DNA from: M3007 sp044230315
GTDB lineage: Bacteria > Bacteroidota > Bacteroidia > Chitinophagales > Saprospiraceae
Length of the DNA: 64,000 bases
Direction: 5' to 3'
Assembly: GCA_044230315.1 (NCBI GenBank)
Contig: JBGARJ010000026.1
Coordinates: 11,613-75,612, forward strand
The notes under the pieces are model-generated. The model was not told where the DNA came from, did no database searches, and saw nothing but the letters and a program-made list of their open reading frames with translations. Positions 24,773 to 33,632 of the stretch are shown one piece after another (within the stretch, counting starts at the first letter, position 1; each line of letters begins with the position of its first letter). The position numbers and the translations under genes were made by a program.

Positions 24773-26788
24773 ATGTTGAACAGGCTCCTCCTCCCGTCGT
24801 TGCTCTTTATCATTATCGTTTTAACGCTGGCCTGCCGGACGCTGAAAACGACAGCCGCAGGCCAATATGAAAGTTATCCGGTTTACACGGGCTCGGATCT
24901 GGGCGTAACGTATTCGGCACGCCACACGTGGTTCAAACTCTGGGCGCCTTCGGCCTCGGCCGCGCGCTTGCACCTGTACAGCCAAAACGAAAGCCCGGAC
25001 CCCGAACGAACGGTGCGGTTGGCAAGAAACGCCTCCGGCGTGTGGGAAACCGTGCTGAATGGCGACCAAAAAGGCAAGTTTTACACGGTTCAGGTGCAAC
25101 ATCAGGGCCAATGGCTGCCCGAAACACCCGATCCCTATGCCAAAGCCGTTGGTCTGAACGGCCACCGCGGACAGATCGTCGACCTCGCAACCACCAATCC
25201 GCCCGGCTGGGCACAGGACCGACGGCCGGAACTGAAAAACTTCACCGACATAGTCCTGTACGAACTGCATGTGCGCGACGCGTCGATCGCCGCCAATTCG
25301 GGAATCCAGCACAAAGGCAAATTCCTCGGGCTGGCCGAAACCGGCACGCGAAACCCCGACGGTGCGGCGACCGGCCTCGACCACCTGAAAGAACTGGGCA
25401 TCACCCATGTGCACCTGCTGCCGGTATTCGATTTTCGTTCGATCGACGAGGGCCGCACCGCCCAACAGCGCTACAACTGGGGTTACGACCCTGAAAACTA
25501 CAATGCCCTGGAGGGTACCTATTCCACCGACGCTGCCGATGGCGCCGTCCGCATCCGCGAGTTCAAACAACTGGTGCAGGCCCTGCACGCCGCCGGCATC
25601 CGGGTCGTGATGGATGTAGTGTACAACCACACCGGCGGCCCCAACGACCAATCGGTGTTCAACCGCGTGGAGCCGGGCTACTACTACCGCCAAACGGCTG
25701 CCGGCGACTACTCCAATGCTTCGGCCTGTGGCAACGAAACGGCCTCCGAACGCCCGATGATGCGGCAATTTATGCTCGAATCGCTCCGGTACTGGGTCCA
25801 GGAATACCATATCGACGGTTTTCGGTTCGACCTGATGGGTATCCACGATATCGAAACCATGAACCGGATCAGCGCCGAACTGCACGCCATCGACCCCACT
25901 ATTTTTCTGTATGGCGAAGGCTGGACGGCCGGAAACAGCCCATTGCCCGACTCACTGCGCGCCCTCAAGGTCAATACCTGGAAACTGGATGGCGTTGCAG
26001 CCTTCAGCGACGATATGCGCGACGCTATCAGGGGGTATGTGTTCGACCCCAAACAAAAAGGCTTCGTGAGCGGAAACCCCGACGTCAAGGAAAGCCTGCA
26101 GTTTGGCATAGTCGCTTCGGTACAACACCGGCAAATCCACTACGACCGAGTCAATTACTCCAAAGCGCCCTGGGCCCGGGAGCCTTATCAAACCATCACG
26201 TACGCCGCCTGCCACGACAACCATACGCTGTGGGATCGACTCGCGCTTTCGGCCCCGGCGGCCAGTGAGGCCGACCGCATCCGGATGCAAAAACTCGCCG
26301 GCGCCATCATCCTGACCAGCCAGGGCGTACCCTTTTTGCATGCCGGCATGGAAATGCTGCGCAGCAAGCAGGGTGTCGAGAATTCCTTCGAATCGCCCGA
26401 CAGCATCAACCAGATCGACTGGAGCCGGAAAACGCGCTATGCCGGGGTGTTCAATTATTTCAAAGGCCTCATCCGGTTGCGCAAGGACCACCCGGCGTTT
26501 CGCCTGCCCACGGCCGACCTGATTCGCCGCCACCTGGAATTCCACGATACGGCCGACCCCAATTTCGTGGCGTATCAACTCGGCGAATACGCCAACGGCG
26601 ACCGCTGGCACAACATTCTTGTGCTGCTCAACGGTAGCGGCCAGGCCCAGCGCTTCAACCTGCCGCCCGGTATCTGGACGGTCGTACTCGACGACCGCGA
26701 GGTCAATGAAAAAGGCTTGCGCTCCATGCGTGCCGAAGCGGTCCAGGTGCCGCCCATCGCTGCTATGGTGCTGGTGCAGGAAGATTGA
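24773..26788 (+). CDS. pulA: Type I pullulanase, lipoprotein (GH13)
   Basis: 671 residues. Hydrolyses alpha-1,6 links in pullulan, glycogen or starch fragments. Lipoprotein signal peptide with lipobox LTLAC (Cys about 23). A CBM48-like N-terminal domain precedes the GH13 barrel with YNWGYDPENYNALEG, region I DVVYNHT (about 280), region II GFRFDLMGIHD (nucleophile Asp about 352), region III YGEGWTAG (Glu about 381) and region IV CHDNHTLWDRL (about 481). A C-terminal beta domain follows. The ATG at 24773 gives the lipoprotein signal. Probably membrane-anchored. Confidence 0.93.
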   Translation: MLNRLLLPSLLFIIIVLTLACRTLKTTAAGQYESYPVYTGSDLGVTYSARHTWFKLWAPSASAARLHLYSQNESPDPERTVRLARNASGVWETVLNGDQKGKFYTVQVQHQGQWLPETPDPYAKAVGLNGHRGQIVDLATTNPPGWAQDRRPELKNFTDIVLYELHVRDASIAANSGIQHKGKFLGLAETGTRNPDGAATGLDHLKELGITHVHLLPVFDFRSIDEGRTAQQRYNWGYDPENYNALEGTYSTDAADGAVRIREFKQLVQALHAAGIRVVMDVVYNHTGGPNDQSVFNRVEPGYYYRQTAAGDYSNASACGNETASERPMMRQFMLESLRYWVQEYHIDGFRFDLMGIHDIETMNRISAELHAIDPTIFLYGEGWTAGNSPLPDSLRALKVNTWKLDGVAAFSDDMRDAIRGYVFDPKQKGFVSGNPDVKESLQFGIVASVQHRQIHYDRVNYSKAPWAREPYQTITYAACHDNHTLWDRLALSAPAASEADRIRMQKLAGAIILTSQGVPFLHAGMEMLRSKQGVENSFESPDSINQIDWSRKTRYAGVFNYFKGLIRLRKDHPAFRLPTADLIRRHLEFHDTADPNFVAYQLGEYANGDRWHNILVLLNGSGQAQRFNLPPGIWTVVLDDREVNEKGLRSMRAEAVQVPPIAAMVLVQED

Positions 26789-26833
26789 CCGGATGCGGTA
26801 GCAGCAGGTGAAAAGCCACAGGGACAAAAAAAT

Positions 26834-26890
26834 CACCACTCGGTGCAGCAGGAGGTCGTCAAAAAAGGACGTTTTCTGCACCGGGTGGTG
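26834..26890. terminator. Terminator between convergent pulA and citrate synthase genes
   Basis: CACCACTCGGTGCAG (26834-26848) pairs with CTGCACCGGGTGGTG (26876-26890), with one bulge/mismatch and a 27-nt loop. It lies 45 bp after the pulA stop and 40 bp before the citrate synthase end. Confidence 0.65.
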
Positions 26891-26930
26891 AATATAAAAT
26901 ATTGAATACCAGGCGTCTTTCAGCAGCCAC

Positions 26931-28259
26931 TTAATTCCCTACCACCACGTTATACTCTTTTTCCAGGTACGAGCGCACCCAAGCGGTAGTCACCGACTTA
27001 GGCCGTTCGAGCGGCAGGTGCAGGGCGCGGGCCCAGCATTGGGCGGCCAGCACGCCGAGGGCGCGGCTCACGGCGAAGAGCACGGTATAGTAGTTGTGCT
27101 CTTTCAGGCCGTAGTGCATGAGCAGGGCGCCGGAATGCGCGTCGACGTTGGGCCATGGGTTTTTCACTTTGCCCAGGCTGGTCAGGATCGGCGGCACCAC
27201 ATCGAATATCTTCCACACGATCTTGACCAGATCGCTGTCGTGCACATTATCTTCGGCAAACTGGCGCTGCGCCATAAACCGCGGGTCGGGCTTGCGCAAC
27301 ACGGCATGGCCGTAACCCGGGATCACGCGCCCGCTGGTGAGGGTGCTTTTCACATACTCGCCGATTTGCTCGCGGGTGGGCTTGGAAGTGCCGAGGGTAT
27401 CCACCATTTTTTGTATCCAACGCACCACTTCCTGGTTGGCCAGGCCGTGCAGCGGGCCGGCGAGGGCGTTTACGGCTGCGCTGAGCGAGAGGTAGGGGTC
27501 GCTCAGGGTGGAGCCAACGAGGTGGGTAGTATGGGCCGAGGCGTTGCCGCCTTCATGGTCGGCGTGGATGGTCAGGAACAACCGCATGTATTCCTTGAAA
27601 CCGTCGTTCTCGAAGCCGAGCATATGGGCAAAATTGCCGCCCCAGTCGAGCGAAATATCGGGCAGTGTTTGGTCGCCGCCGCGGTATACCCGGCGGTAGA
27701 TGTAGGCGGCCACCCGCGGGAGGCGCGCGATGAGGTACATGGTGTCTTCGTAGGTCGCATCCCAGTATTCCGTTTTGTTCATGCCCGAAGTATAACGCTG
27801 GGCAAACACACTGGTGCTTTGCATGGCCATGATCCCTACCGACAGTTGCGTCATCGGGTGGGTATCCAGGGGCAGGGCGTCGATAGTGCGAAACACATGT
27901 TCGGGCACGTTGGCGCGACGTACCCAGTTTTCGGTCAGCCATTTGACCTGCTCTTTGGTGGGAATTTCACCCACGAGCATGAGCCAGAACAAGCCTTCCG
28001 GCAACGGCTCCTTGCCTTTTGGGGCACGAGGCAGTTTCTCCCGGAGTTCGGGGATGGAATAGCCGCGGAAACGAATGCCTTCTTCCGCGTCGAGGAGCGA
28101 GGGTTCCCAGATCATGCAAGTAATATCGCGCATACCGCCATATACCTGATCCAGCACCACATCGTCCACTTTCTTTTTCCCGTGCTCGTTCAGCAGTTCC
28201 TTGATCTCCTTGGCGAGCGCCTGTGATTTTTCCAGAAATGATTGTTTTAACGGATCCAT
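26931..28259 (-). CDS. Citrate synthase, eukaryotic-type
   Basis: 442 residues. Condenses acetyl-CoA and oxaloacetate at the entry to the TCA cycle. Catalytic residues are visible in GPLHGLANQEV (His about 269), PGYGHAVLRKPDPR (His about 315) and VDAHSG (Asp). The N-terminal extension (SFLEKSQALAKEIKELLNE) and the WLTENWVRRA and GMNKTEYWDATYEDT segments resemble mitochondrial Si-type citrate synthases more than the GltA type, as reported for several Bacteroidota. A degenerate -7 box (TAACTTTA) lies near 28583-28590, so the leader would be over 300 nt. Confidence 0.92.
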   Translation of the reverse strand: MDPLKQSFLEKSQALAKEIKELLNEHGKKKVDDVVLDQVYGGMRDITCMIWEPSLLDAEEGIRFRGYSIPELREKLPRAPKGKEPLPEGLFWLMLVGEIPTKEQVKWLTENWVRRANVPEHVFRTIDALPLDTHPMTQLSVGIMAMQSTSVFAQRYTSGMNKTEYWDATYEDTMYLIARLPRVAAYIYRRVYRGGDQTLPDISLDWGGNFAHMLGFENDGFKEYMRLFLTIHADHEGGNASAHTTHLVGSTLSDPYLSLSAAVNALAGPLHGLANQEVVRWIQKMVDTLGTSKPTREQIGEYVKSTLTSGRVIPGYGHAVLRKPDPRFMAQRQFAEDNVHDSDLVKIVWKIFDVVPPILTSLGKVKNPWPNVDAHSGALLMHYGLKEHNYYTVLFAVSRALGVLAAQCWARALHLPLERPKSVTTAWVRSYLEKEYNVVVGN

Positions 28260-28787
28260 AAATACTAGAGCGAGTAAGATGTAAGATGGTAGGGTTAAGT
28301 ACAGTGTAATGTAAAACTTGTTGTTTCACCCTTCCTTCCCCAACAGGGAGGGAGCCGTAGATCAGACACAATACCCGATTCCTATAACAACTAATCTTTT
28401 TCTTGACGCTCCCCTTCCTGTTGGGAGAGGGCTGGGGGTGGGGTTGAAGCACCGTAGCGAAATGTCAAACAACTTAAAGTACCCTGCACTATAGGATAAA
28501 TAAGGCAGGTTTTTGAAGATTCAGGGATGGCTCCCGGGGGCGCAAAAAATGCCTTTTAAGGGCATAACAATGATCTTCGGGTAAAGTTACGATTTTTGGA
28601 TTTTCAGGTAAAAAAAGCCGGTTAATGTCAAAAAAGTGGCTGTTTTAAGGCTGCAAAAAAAACAAAACCAGGTTGAACCGGGGTGAAATACAAAAGCGAA
28701 GCTAATCCCAAAACAGGGACGCTTCGCTTTGATTTTATCGTCAACGGATCAACCGTTTGTTGAAAACCGGGTAAGCGCTGGCAGCGG
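28260..28787. other. 528-bp intergenic region
   Basis: Lies between the citrate synthase start and the PUR-type gene end. It contains an imperfect inverted repeat (CCTTCCTTCCCCAACAGGGAG near 28328-28350, first 20 bases of the arm, pairing with a GGAGGGG-like arm at 28405-28445), a poly-A/T-rich stretch at 28570-28680 including a weak -7 box for citrate synthase, and the terminator at 28693-28730. No ORF is supported. Confidence 0.55.
28693..28736. terminator. Terminator of the PUR-type gene
   Basis: Perfect 10-bp arms AAAGCGAAGC (28693-28702) and GCTTCGCTTT (28721-28730) with an 18-nt loop, 57 bp downstream of the stop at 28788. Confidence 0.7.
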
Positions 28788-29387
28788 CTACCAGGTCATT
28801 TCATCATCCTCCTTTGGCCGTTTCCCCTTAGCATTTTCTTCATCGCCGGGTTCCTCTTCGGCTTCCGCGGCATCGGTTTCATTGGCGTCGGCGGCGTCGA
28901 TGTCATGGGCATCCGTGTCGTCCGCATCCTCGGCATCCCGGTTTTGCGCTTCCCACTCGGCCTGACGGCGGTCAAACTCCTCATAATCGAAGTCTGGCAT
29001 CAGGTCGGTTTTCACATGGTTGACCACCTCGTTGAGCGAGGCGGCAAAGCGGTTGAAATCTTCTTTGTAGAGGAAAATTTTATGGCGCTTGTAGCCATAC
29101 CCGTCTTCGCGGCGGGTGCTTTCGGTGATCGTGATAAAGAAGTCTTCGCCTTTGGTTTTGCGTACGTCGAAGAAATAAGTGCGGCGTTTGCCGGCTCGTA
29201 CGCGCTTGGAAAATACACTCTCCTCATGATCGCGTTCGCTATCCCGCTCGCGGCTTCTGAAATCGCCGCGTTCCCGAAAGCCGCCACGGTCGCGATTGTC
29301 GCCACGGTCGCGGAAATCCCGGTTACGGTCTCGGTCTCGATCGCGGAAATCACCCCGGTCTCTCCGCTTAAAATGCCCGTATTCCAC
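28788..29387 (-). CDS. DUF3276/PUR-family nucleic-acid-binding protein
   Basis: About 199 residues. The core (SKRVRAGKRRTYFFDVRKTK, then FFITITESTRR and FLYKEDFNRFAASLNEV) is the Bacteroidota PUR-domain DUF3276, expected to bind DNA or RNA. It is preceded by about 50 residues of Arg/Asp-rich RDRD repeats and followed by an acidic Asp/Ala/Glu tail, both disordered. The start is set at a GTG (29385-29387). The in-frame ATG at 29456 lies upstream of a perfect -7 box, so it should not be transcribed from that promoter. Confidence 0.85.
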   Translation of the reverse strand: MEYGHFKRRDRGDFRDRDRDRNRDFRDRGDNRDRGGFRERGDFRSRERDSERDHEESVFSKRVRAGKRRTYFFDVRKTKGEDFFITITESTRREDGYGYKRHKIFLYKEDFNRFAASLNEVVNHVKTDLMPDFDYEEFDRRQAEWEAQNRDAEDADDTDAHDIDAADANETDAAEAEEEPGDEENAKGKRPKEDDEMTW

Positions 29388-29430
29388 TTGTCTTACGTTT
29401 TGTGAAAAAAATTTGATGAACAGTTGTGAG

Positions 29431-29438
29431 CAAAGGTA
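29431..29438 (-). promoter_or_regulatory. -7 box for the PUR-type gene, deciding its start
   Basis: TACCTTTG on the minus strand. Transcription would begin near 29424, excluding the upstream ATG at 29456 and favouring the GTG at 29387. Confidence 0.6.
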
Positions 29439-29491
29439 GATTTTCCGATGAAACATCGGTTGTTTTTTTATAAAAACGTTAAAACGCTCAA

Positions 29492-31189
29492 TCAGCGGGT
29501 ATATCGCAATTGTCCGCCCACTATGGTTTTCAGCACTTTAGCAGCTAAAATATCGGTTGGCGGGCAGTGCAAAAGGTCTTTGGACAGCACCACAATATCG
29601 GCGCGTTTGCCCACCGCGAGTATGCCTTTTTCCGGCTCTTCGAATGCGGCGTAGGCGTTCCAGCGGGTGTACGAACAGAGGGCTTCCTGGCGGGTCATAC
29701 ACTGCTCGGGAAAGAACTCCAGTCCGGTGTCGGCCCGTTTGCGCGTGACGGCGGCGTAGAGGCAGGGCAGGGGGTCAACGTCTTCCACCGGCGCGTCGGT
29801 GCCGTTGGCGAGGTGGGCGCCGGCGTCGAGCAGGCTGCGCCAGGCATAGGCGCCGGCGCGGGCGCGTTGTTCGCCGAGGCGTTTCACTACAAATGGCGCA
29901 TCGCTGGTGCAGTGTATGGCTTGCATGGAAGCGATCACGCCCAATTGCCCAAAACGCGGGATATCCTGCGGGTCGAGGTGTTGGGCGTGCTCGATGCGCC
30001 AGCGGCCTCCATCGGCTGCGCCGGGGCGGTGTTTTTCATAGATGTTCAACACCTCGCGGTTGGCGCGGTCGCCAATGGCGTGTACGCACAGTTGGAGGCC
30101 GTGGAGGCGGCATTGCTGCGCCAGGCCGATTATCTGTTCCACCGGGGTAGTGTTCTGGCCATAGTGGCCGGGTTTGTCGGCATAGGGTTCGAGCAACCAC
30201 GCGCCGTAGGAGCCGAGGGCGCCGTCGAGGTAAGCCTTGACAGCCCGCACGGTGAGGTAGCCGTTGCCCAGGCCTATTTGCGGGAAAGCCGCCAGTTTGG
30301 GGTAGTCTTCGGGTTGGGGCTGGCCGATCATTACCCACAATCGCAGCGGCAATTGGCCGTTCTCGGCCAGGCGCCGGTACTGGTCGATTTCCCAAAAACT
30401 GCTGCCGGCATCCTGAAACGATGTGATGCCTTTGGCGAGGCATTCCCGGGCGGCCAGAGCGGTTGTTTTGTCGAAGGCTGCCTGTTTCTCTGCTGCACTG
30501 CGTTTGTTTTTCCAGGCTATATAGGGCTGTTCGATCAGGTCCATGGCGTTTTCTTCAAATACGCCCGTCAGGTTGCCCGATGCATCGCGCACGATGCGGC
30601 CGCCCACGGGATCAGGCGTTTCGCGGCTGATCCCCGCCAGTTGCATGGCATTGGCATTGGCGAAAAGGCTGTGCCCGCTGGCGTGTTTCAGCAATACGGG
30701 GTGGTTGGGCGACACAGCGCTCAGGGCATCGTGGTAGGGGTAACCGTTCACCGTTCGGCCGGGTGATTCGGTCCACTTTTCCTGGTGCCAGCCGCGGCCC
30801 TCGATCCATTCGCCGGCCGGGGTCGTTTTCACTTTTTCGGCCACCAGGCCCACGATTTCGTTCCAACTCCGGGTGTGCATCAGATTCAACTGTTGCAAAC
30901 TCTGGCCGATCCCCTGAAAATGCCCGTGTCCTTCGATGAACCCCGGCATGGCAAAGGCGCCCTGCAAATCGAGCACTTGCGTGTTGGCGCCGACGAGGGC
31001 TTTAGCGTCCGCGTCGTTGCCGACAAAGAGAATGGAATCGCCCCGGATGGCTACGGCCGTGGCTTGAGCTTGGGTGCTGTCGGCGGTAAAAAAATTGCCG
31101 TTCAGCAGCACGAGTGTTGCGGGGCCCTTGGCGTTTGGGTCGGAACAGCCCAAGCCCAGGGCGAGCAAAGCAAAGAGGATATTTTTCAT
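29492..31189 (-). CDS. Amidohydrolase (YtcJ-like), lipoprotein
   Basis: 565 residues. An N-terminal lipoprotein signal (MKNILFALLALGLGCS, Cys15) places it on the membrane. The metal-dependent amidohydrolase fold of the YtcJ group shows MPGFIEGHGHFQG (HxH), VHAIGDRANREVL, and the C-terminal NGTDAPVEDVDPL with the catalytic Asp. Substrate unknown; family members act on amides or other C-N bonds. The gene starts 7 bp after the alkB stop, so the two are likely co-transcribed. Confidence 0.9.
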   Translation of the reverse strand: MKNILFALLALGLGCSDPNAKGPATLVLLNGNFFTADSTQAQATAVAIRGDSILFVGNDADAKALVGANTQVLDLQGAFAMPGFIEGHGHFQGIGQSLQQLNLMHTRSWNEIVGLVAEKVKTTPAGEWIEGRGWHQEKWTESPGRTVNGYPYHDALSAVSPNHPVLLKHASGHSLFANANAMQLAGISRETPDPVGGRIVRDASGNLTGVFEENAMDLIEQPYIAWKNKRSAAEKQAAFDKTTALAARECLAKGITSFQDAGSSFWEIDQYRRLAENGQLPLRLWVMIGQPQPEDYPKLAAFPQIGLGNGYLTVRAVKAYLDGALGSYGAWLLEPYADKPGHYGQNTTPVEQIIGLAQQCRLHGLQLCVHAIGDRANREVLNIYEKHRPGAADGGRWRIEHAQHLDPQDIPRFGQLGVIASMQAIHCTSDAPFVVKRLGEQRARAGAYAWRSLLDAGAHLANGTDAPVEDVDPLPCLYAAVTRKRADTGLEFFPEQCMTRQEALCSYTRWNAYAAFEEPEKGILAVGKRADIVVLSKDLLHCPPTDILAAKVLKTIVGGQLRYTR

Positions 31190-31196
31190 GCAGTAT

Positions 31197-32234
31197 CTAC
31201 GAATCGGGCGTTTGAAAGCGGGAGTTCATGATCCGGAACCAAAGCGGCGGTACCAGGGCCAGCAGCACACTGGTCGGGTAGCCAAAGGGCAATTGCGGGC
31301 TTTGATCGAGGTGGCGCAGGATCTGGTATTTTCGGGTGGCTTTGTAATGGTGGTCGCTGTGGCGGGTGAGTTCGTACAGGAAGATCCGGCCGATTTCATG
31401 GTTGCTGTTCCAGGAGTGCGCGGGGGTCACGGGCTCGGGGCGGCCCGAGGGTAAAAGCCGCCGGCGCAGGCCGTAATGCTCGATGTAGTTGATCGTTTCG
31501 AGCAGTAAAACCCCAATGAGTGCAATGGCGCAGGCGCCGAGCAAGGCCTTGAGCCCCAGGGCCCATCCTATAGCCAACAGCCAAAGCGTTTGCCAGGCCT
31601 GGAACTGCAACATTTCGTTGTGGTGGCTCCAAACGGGCAACCCGGCCTTTTGCAGGCGTTCGCATTCGATCTGCCAGGCGCTGCGCCAGCCACCGCCGAT
31701 GGAGCGCGCCCAAAAGACGAATACCGGTTCGCCAAAACGCGCGCTGGCGGGGTCGAAGTCGGTGGCTACGTTTTTGTGGTGCCCCCGGTTGTGTTCGATA
31801 AAAAAGTGTTGGTACAAGGCCGTCAGGAGCATCCATTTGGCCATATACTGTTCAAAGGCGGCGGTGCGATGGCCCAGTTCGTGGGCTACATTGATACCGG
31901 TGGCGCCCACAATAATGCCGGCGCCAAGCGTGAGGCCCATCCACTCGAGCGGCAACAACGTCGTGTATTGCACGGTGTACAAGTACCAACCGACCAGGCC
32001 GAACAGGATCGGCAAATTGAGGTACAGCAGGCCGTCGAACAGCCGGCGCCGGGTGCGGTCGTCCTCTTGTTCGGGCGGTACATTCGCGGTGCTTTGCGGC
32101 GTCCAGCGTTCCAGTACCGGGATAATGCCAAACGCCAGTATCACCGTCGACCATGCCCAGGGCCCCCGCAACAGCAAGGCCAGTGCCCCGCTCAGGGGAA
32201 GGATATAGGCCAGGAGGTATTTTAAATCTTTCAT
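31197..32234 (-). CDS. alkB: Alkane 1-monooxygenase (AlkB-type membrane di-iron hydroxylase)
   Basis: 345 residues with several transmembrane helices. Hydroxylates the terminal carbon of alkanes or similar fatty chains using a di-iron centre. The His boxes are HELGHR (118-123), EHNRGHHKNV (147-156) and LTRHSDHHY (about 291-299), plus NYIEHYGLRR (about 251), the AlkB-specific fourth motif. The ATG at 32234 is preferred over a TTG two codons upstream. A ferredoxin reductase reads divergently 76 bp away, a natural electron donor. Downstream is an amidohydrolase. Confidence 0.9.
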   Translation of the reverse strand: MKDLKYLLAYILPLSGALALLLRGPWAWSTVILAFGIIPVLERWTPQSTANVPPEQEDDRTRRRLFDGLLYLNLPILFGLVGWYLYTVQYTTLLPLEWMGLTLGAGIIVGATGINVAHELGHRTAAFEQYMAKWMLLTALYQHFFIEHNRGHHKNVATDFDPASARFGEPVFVFWARSIGGGWRSAWQIECERLQKAGLPVWSHHNEMLQFQAWQTLWLLAIGWALGLKALLGACAIALIGVLLLETINYIEHYGLRRRLLPSGRPEPVTPAHSWNSNHEIGRIFLYELTRHSDHHYKATRKYQILRHLDQSPQLPFGYPTSVLLALVPPLWFRIMNSRFQTPDS

Positions 32235-32272
32235 CGTCAAACTATTGACCGCGGTTTGTGGTTTTGCTGCTG

Positions 32273-32280
32273 TAATTTTG
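32273..32280 (+). promoter_or_regulatory. -7 box for the ferredoxin reductase
   Basis: TAATTTTG on the plus strand, a perfect TAnnTTTG match, 30 bp before the ATG at 32311, in the 76-bp divergent spacer with alkB. Confidence 0.55.
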
Positions 32281-32310
32281 CGGCCCCAAGATCATAAATC
32301 GTACAACAGC

Positions 32311-33417
32311 ATGGATTTTCACGCGCTCAAAATTAATAAAATCACGCCGGAAACCCCGGATACGGTTACCCTGGAATTTGAAATACCGGATCAACTGCGC
32401 GACACCTTCACGTATAAACAAGGCCAACATGTGACCGTTCGCTGCCACCTGAATGGCCACGAAGTGCGGCGCTCGTATTCAATGTCGTCCAGCCCCCTCG
32501 AGCCGCGTTTCGCCGTCACGGTAAAAAAAGTACAGGGCGGCCAGATGTCGACTTTTTTGCACGACCAGGTGCAGGTGGGCGACACCCTGGACGTAGCGCC
32601 GCCCGACGGGCGATTTTTCGTGCCGCTCGATCCCGATAAACGCCGGACCTACTATGTGTTCGGCAGCGGAAGCGGGATCACCCCGCTGATGTCGATCTTG
32701 AAAACCACGCTCGAACACGAGCCGATGAGCACTGTTTTTCTGCTGTACGGCAGCCGGAATGAAGAGAGCATCATTTTCCGCGATGAACTGGAGCGCCTTA
32801 GCGAGCGATACGCCGGCCAACTATTCGTCGAACATATCCTCAGCCGGCCCAGGAAGGAAGCCGCGGGCAGTTTTCTCGGTATTTTTAAAAAATACAGCTC
32901 CAATTGGGCGGGCAAAACCGGCCGGATCGACGGGCGCGCCGCCACGGCCTACCTCGACGAAAATATGGCACATGGCCCCGAAGATGATTGCCAGTATTTT
33001 ATTTGCGGCCCCGGCAACATGGCCGACACGGTAAAAGCTGCCCTGCTGGGCCGAGGGATTGGCTCGAAACAAATCCATACCGAACACTTCGTCAACTCCA
33101 CCCATACGCCCGGCGAGTTCAGCGCCGCGCCCGGCGACGGCGGCGCCCGGCTGATTGTACACCTCAACGGTAAACGCATCGAAACCACCGTGCCTTCAGG
33201 GGCCACTATTCTCGATGTGATGGTCCGGGAAAATTACGACGCGCCGTATTCCTGCACGGCCGGCGCTTGTTCTACCTGCATGGCCAAAGTGCTGAACGGA
33301 AAGATCAAAATGGATGCCTGCTATGCGCTCGACGACGACGAGATCAAAGCCGGTTACTGCCTCACCTGCCAGTCGCATCCCGATGCCGATCTGGTGGAAA
33401 TATCTTACGATCTTTGA
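32311..33417 (+). CDS. FAD/NAD(P)-dependent ferredoxin reductase with C-terminal 2Fe-2S domain (PaaE-like)
   Basis: 368 residues. Domain order: FAD-binding barrel with RRSYSMSSSP (about 53), NAD(P)-binding domain with GSGSGITPLMSIL (about 118) and CGPGNMADTVK (about 232), then a plant-type ferredoxin domain from about 285 with SCTAGACSTCM (Cys-x4-Cys-x2-Cys) and a distal Cys in CLTCQS. Electron-transfer component of PaaE/phenol-hydroxylase-reductase type. Divergent pairing with alkB suggests it feeds the hydroxylase; an independent role is possible. The ATG at 32311 fits the family start. Confidence 0.9.
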   Translation: MDFHALKINKITPETPDTVTLEFEIPDQLRDTFTYKQGQHVTVRCHLNGHEVRRSYSMSSSPLEPRFAVTVKKVQGGQMSTFLHDQVQVGDTLDVAPPDGRFFVPLDPDKRRTYYVFGSGSGITPLMSILKTTLEHEPMSTVFLLYGSRNEESIIFRDELERLSERYAGQLFVEHILSRPRKEAAGSFLGIFKKYSSNWAGKTGRIDGRAATAYLDENMAHGPEDDCQYFICGPGNMADTVKAALLGRGIGSKQIHTEHFVNSTHTPGEFSAAPGDGGARLIVHLNGKRIETTVPSGATILDVMVRENYDAPYSCTAGACSTCMAKVLNGKIKMDACYALDDDEIKAGYCLTCQSHPDADLVEISYDL

Positions 33418-33632
33418 TGCAACCCCGGCGGTGCGGGGTATTCCGGCCATTGGCTTTACGTTGCTCCGATTCTAACTATGCTGAAAAAGCATGGTCGTAA
33501 TATGCTTTTTTTGAGCGTATTGTAAAATTTATTTTTTTACATATAATTTCAAAAAATACGAAAAAGCGGTGCTGAAGATTTGCACCCAACGATGCGACGC
33601 GGCTATTTTCGGTGCTCGAAATATCCGCCTGC

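Noticed and set aside
29388..29456. ATG start for the PUR-type protein
   Set aside because: It lies upstream of a perfect -7 box, so would not be in the transcript.
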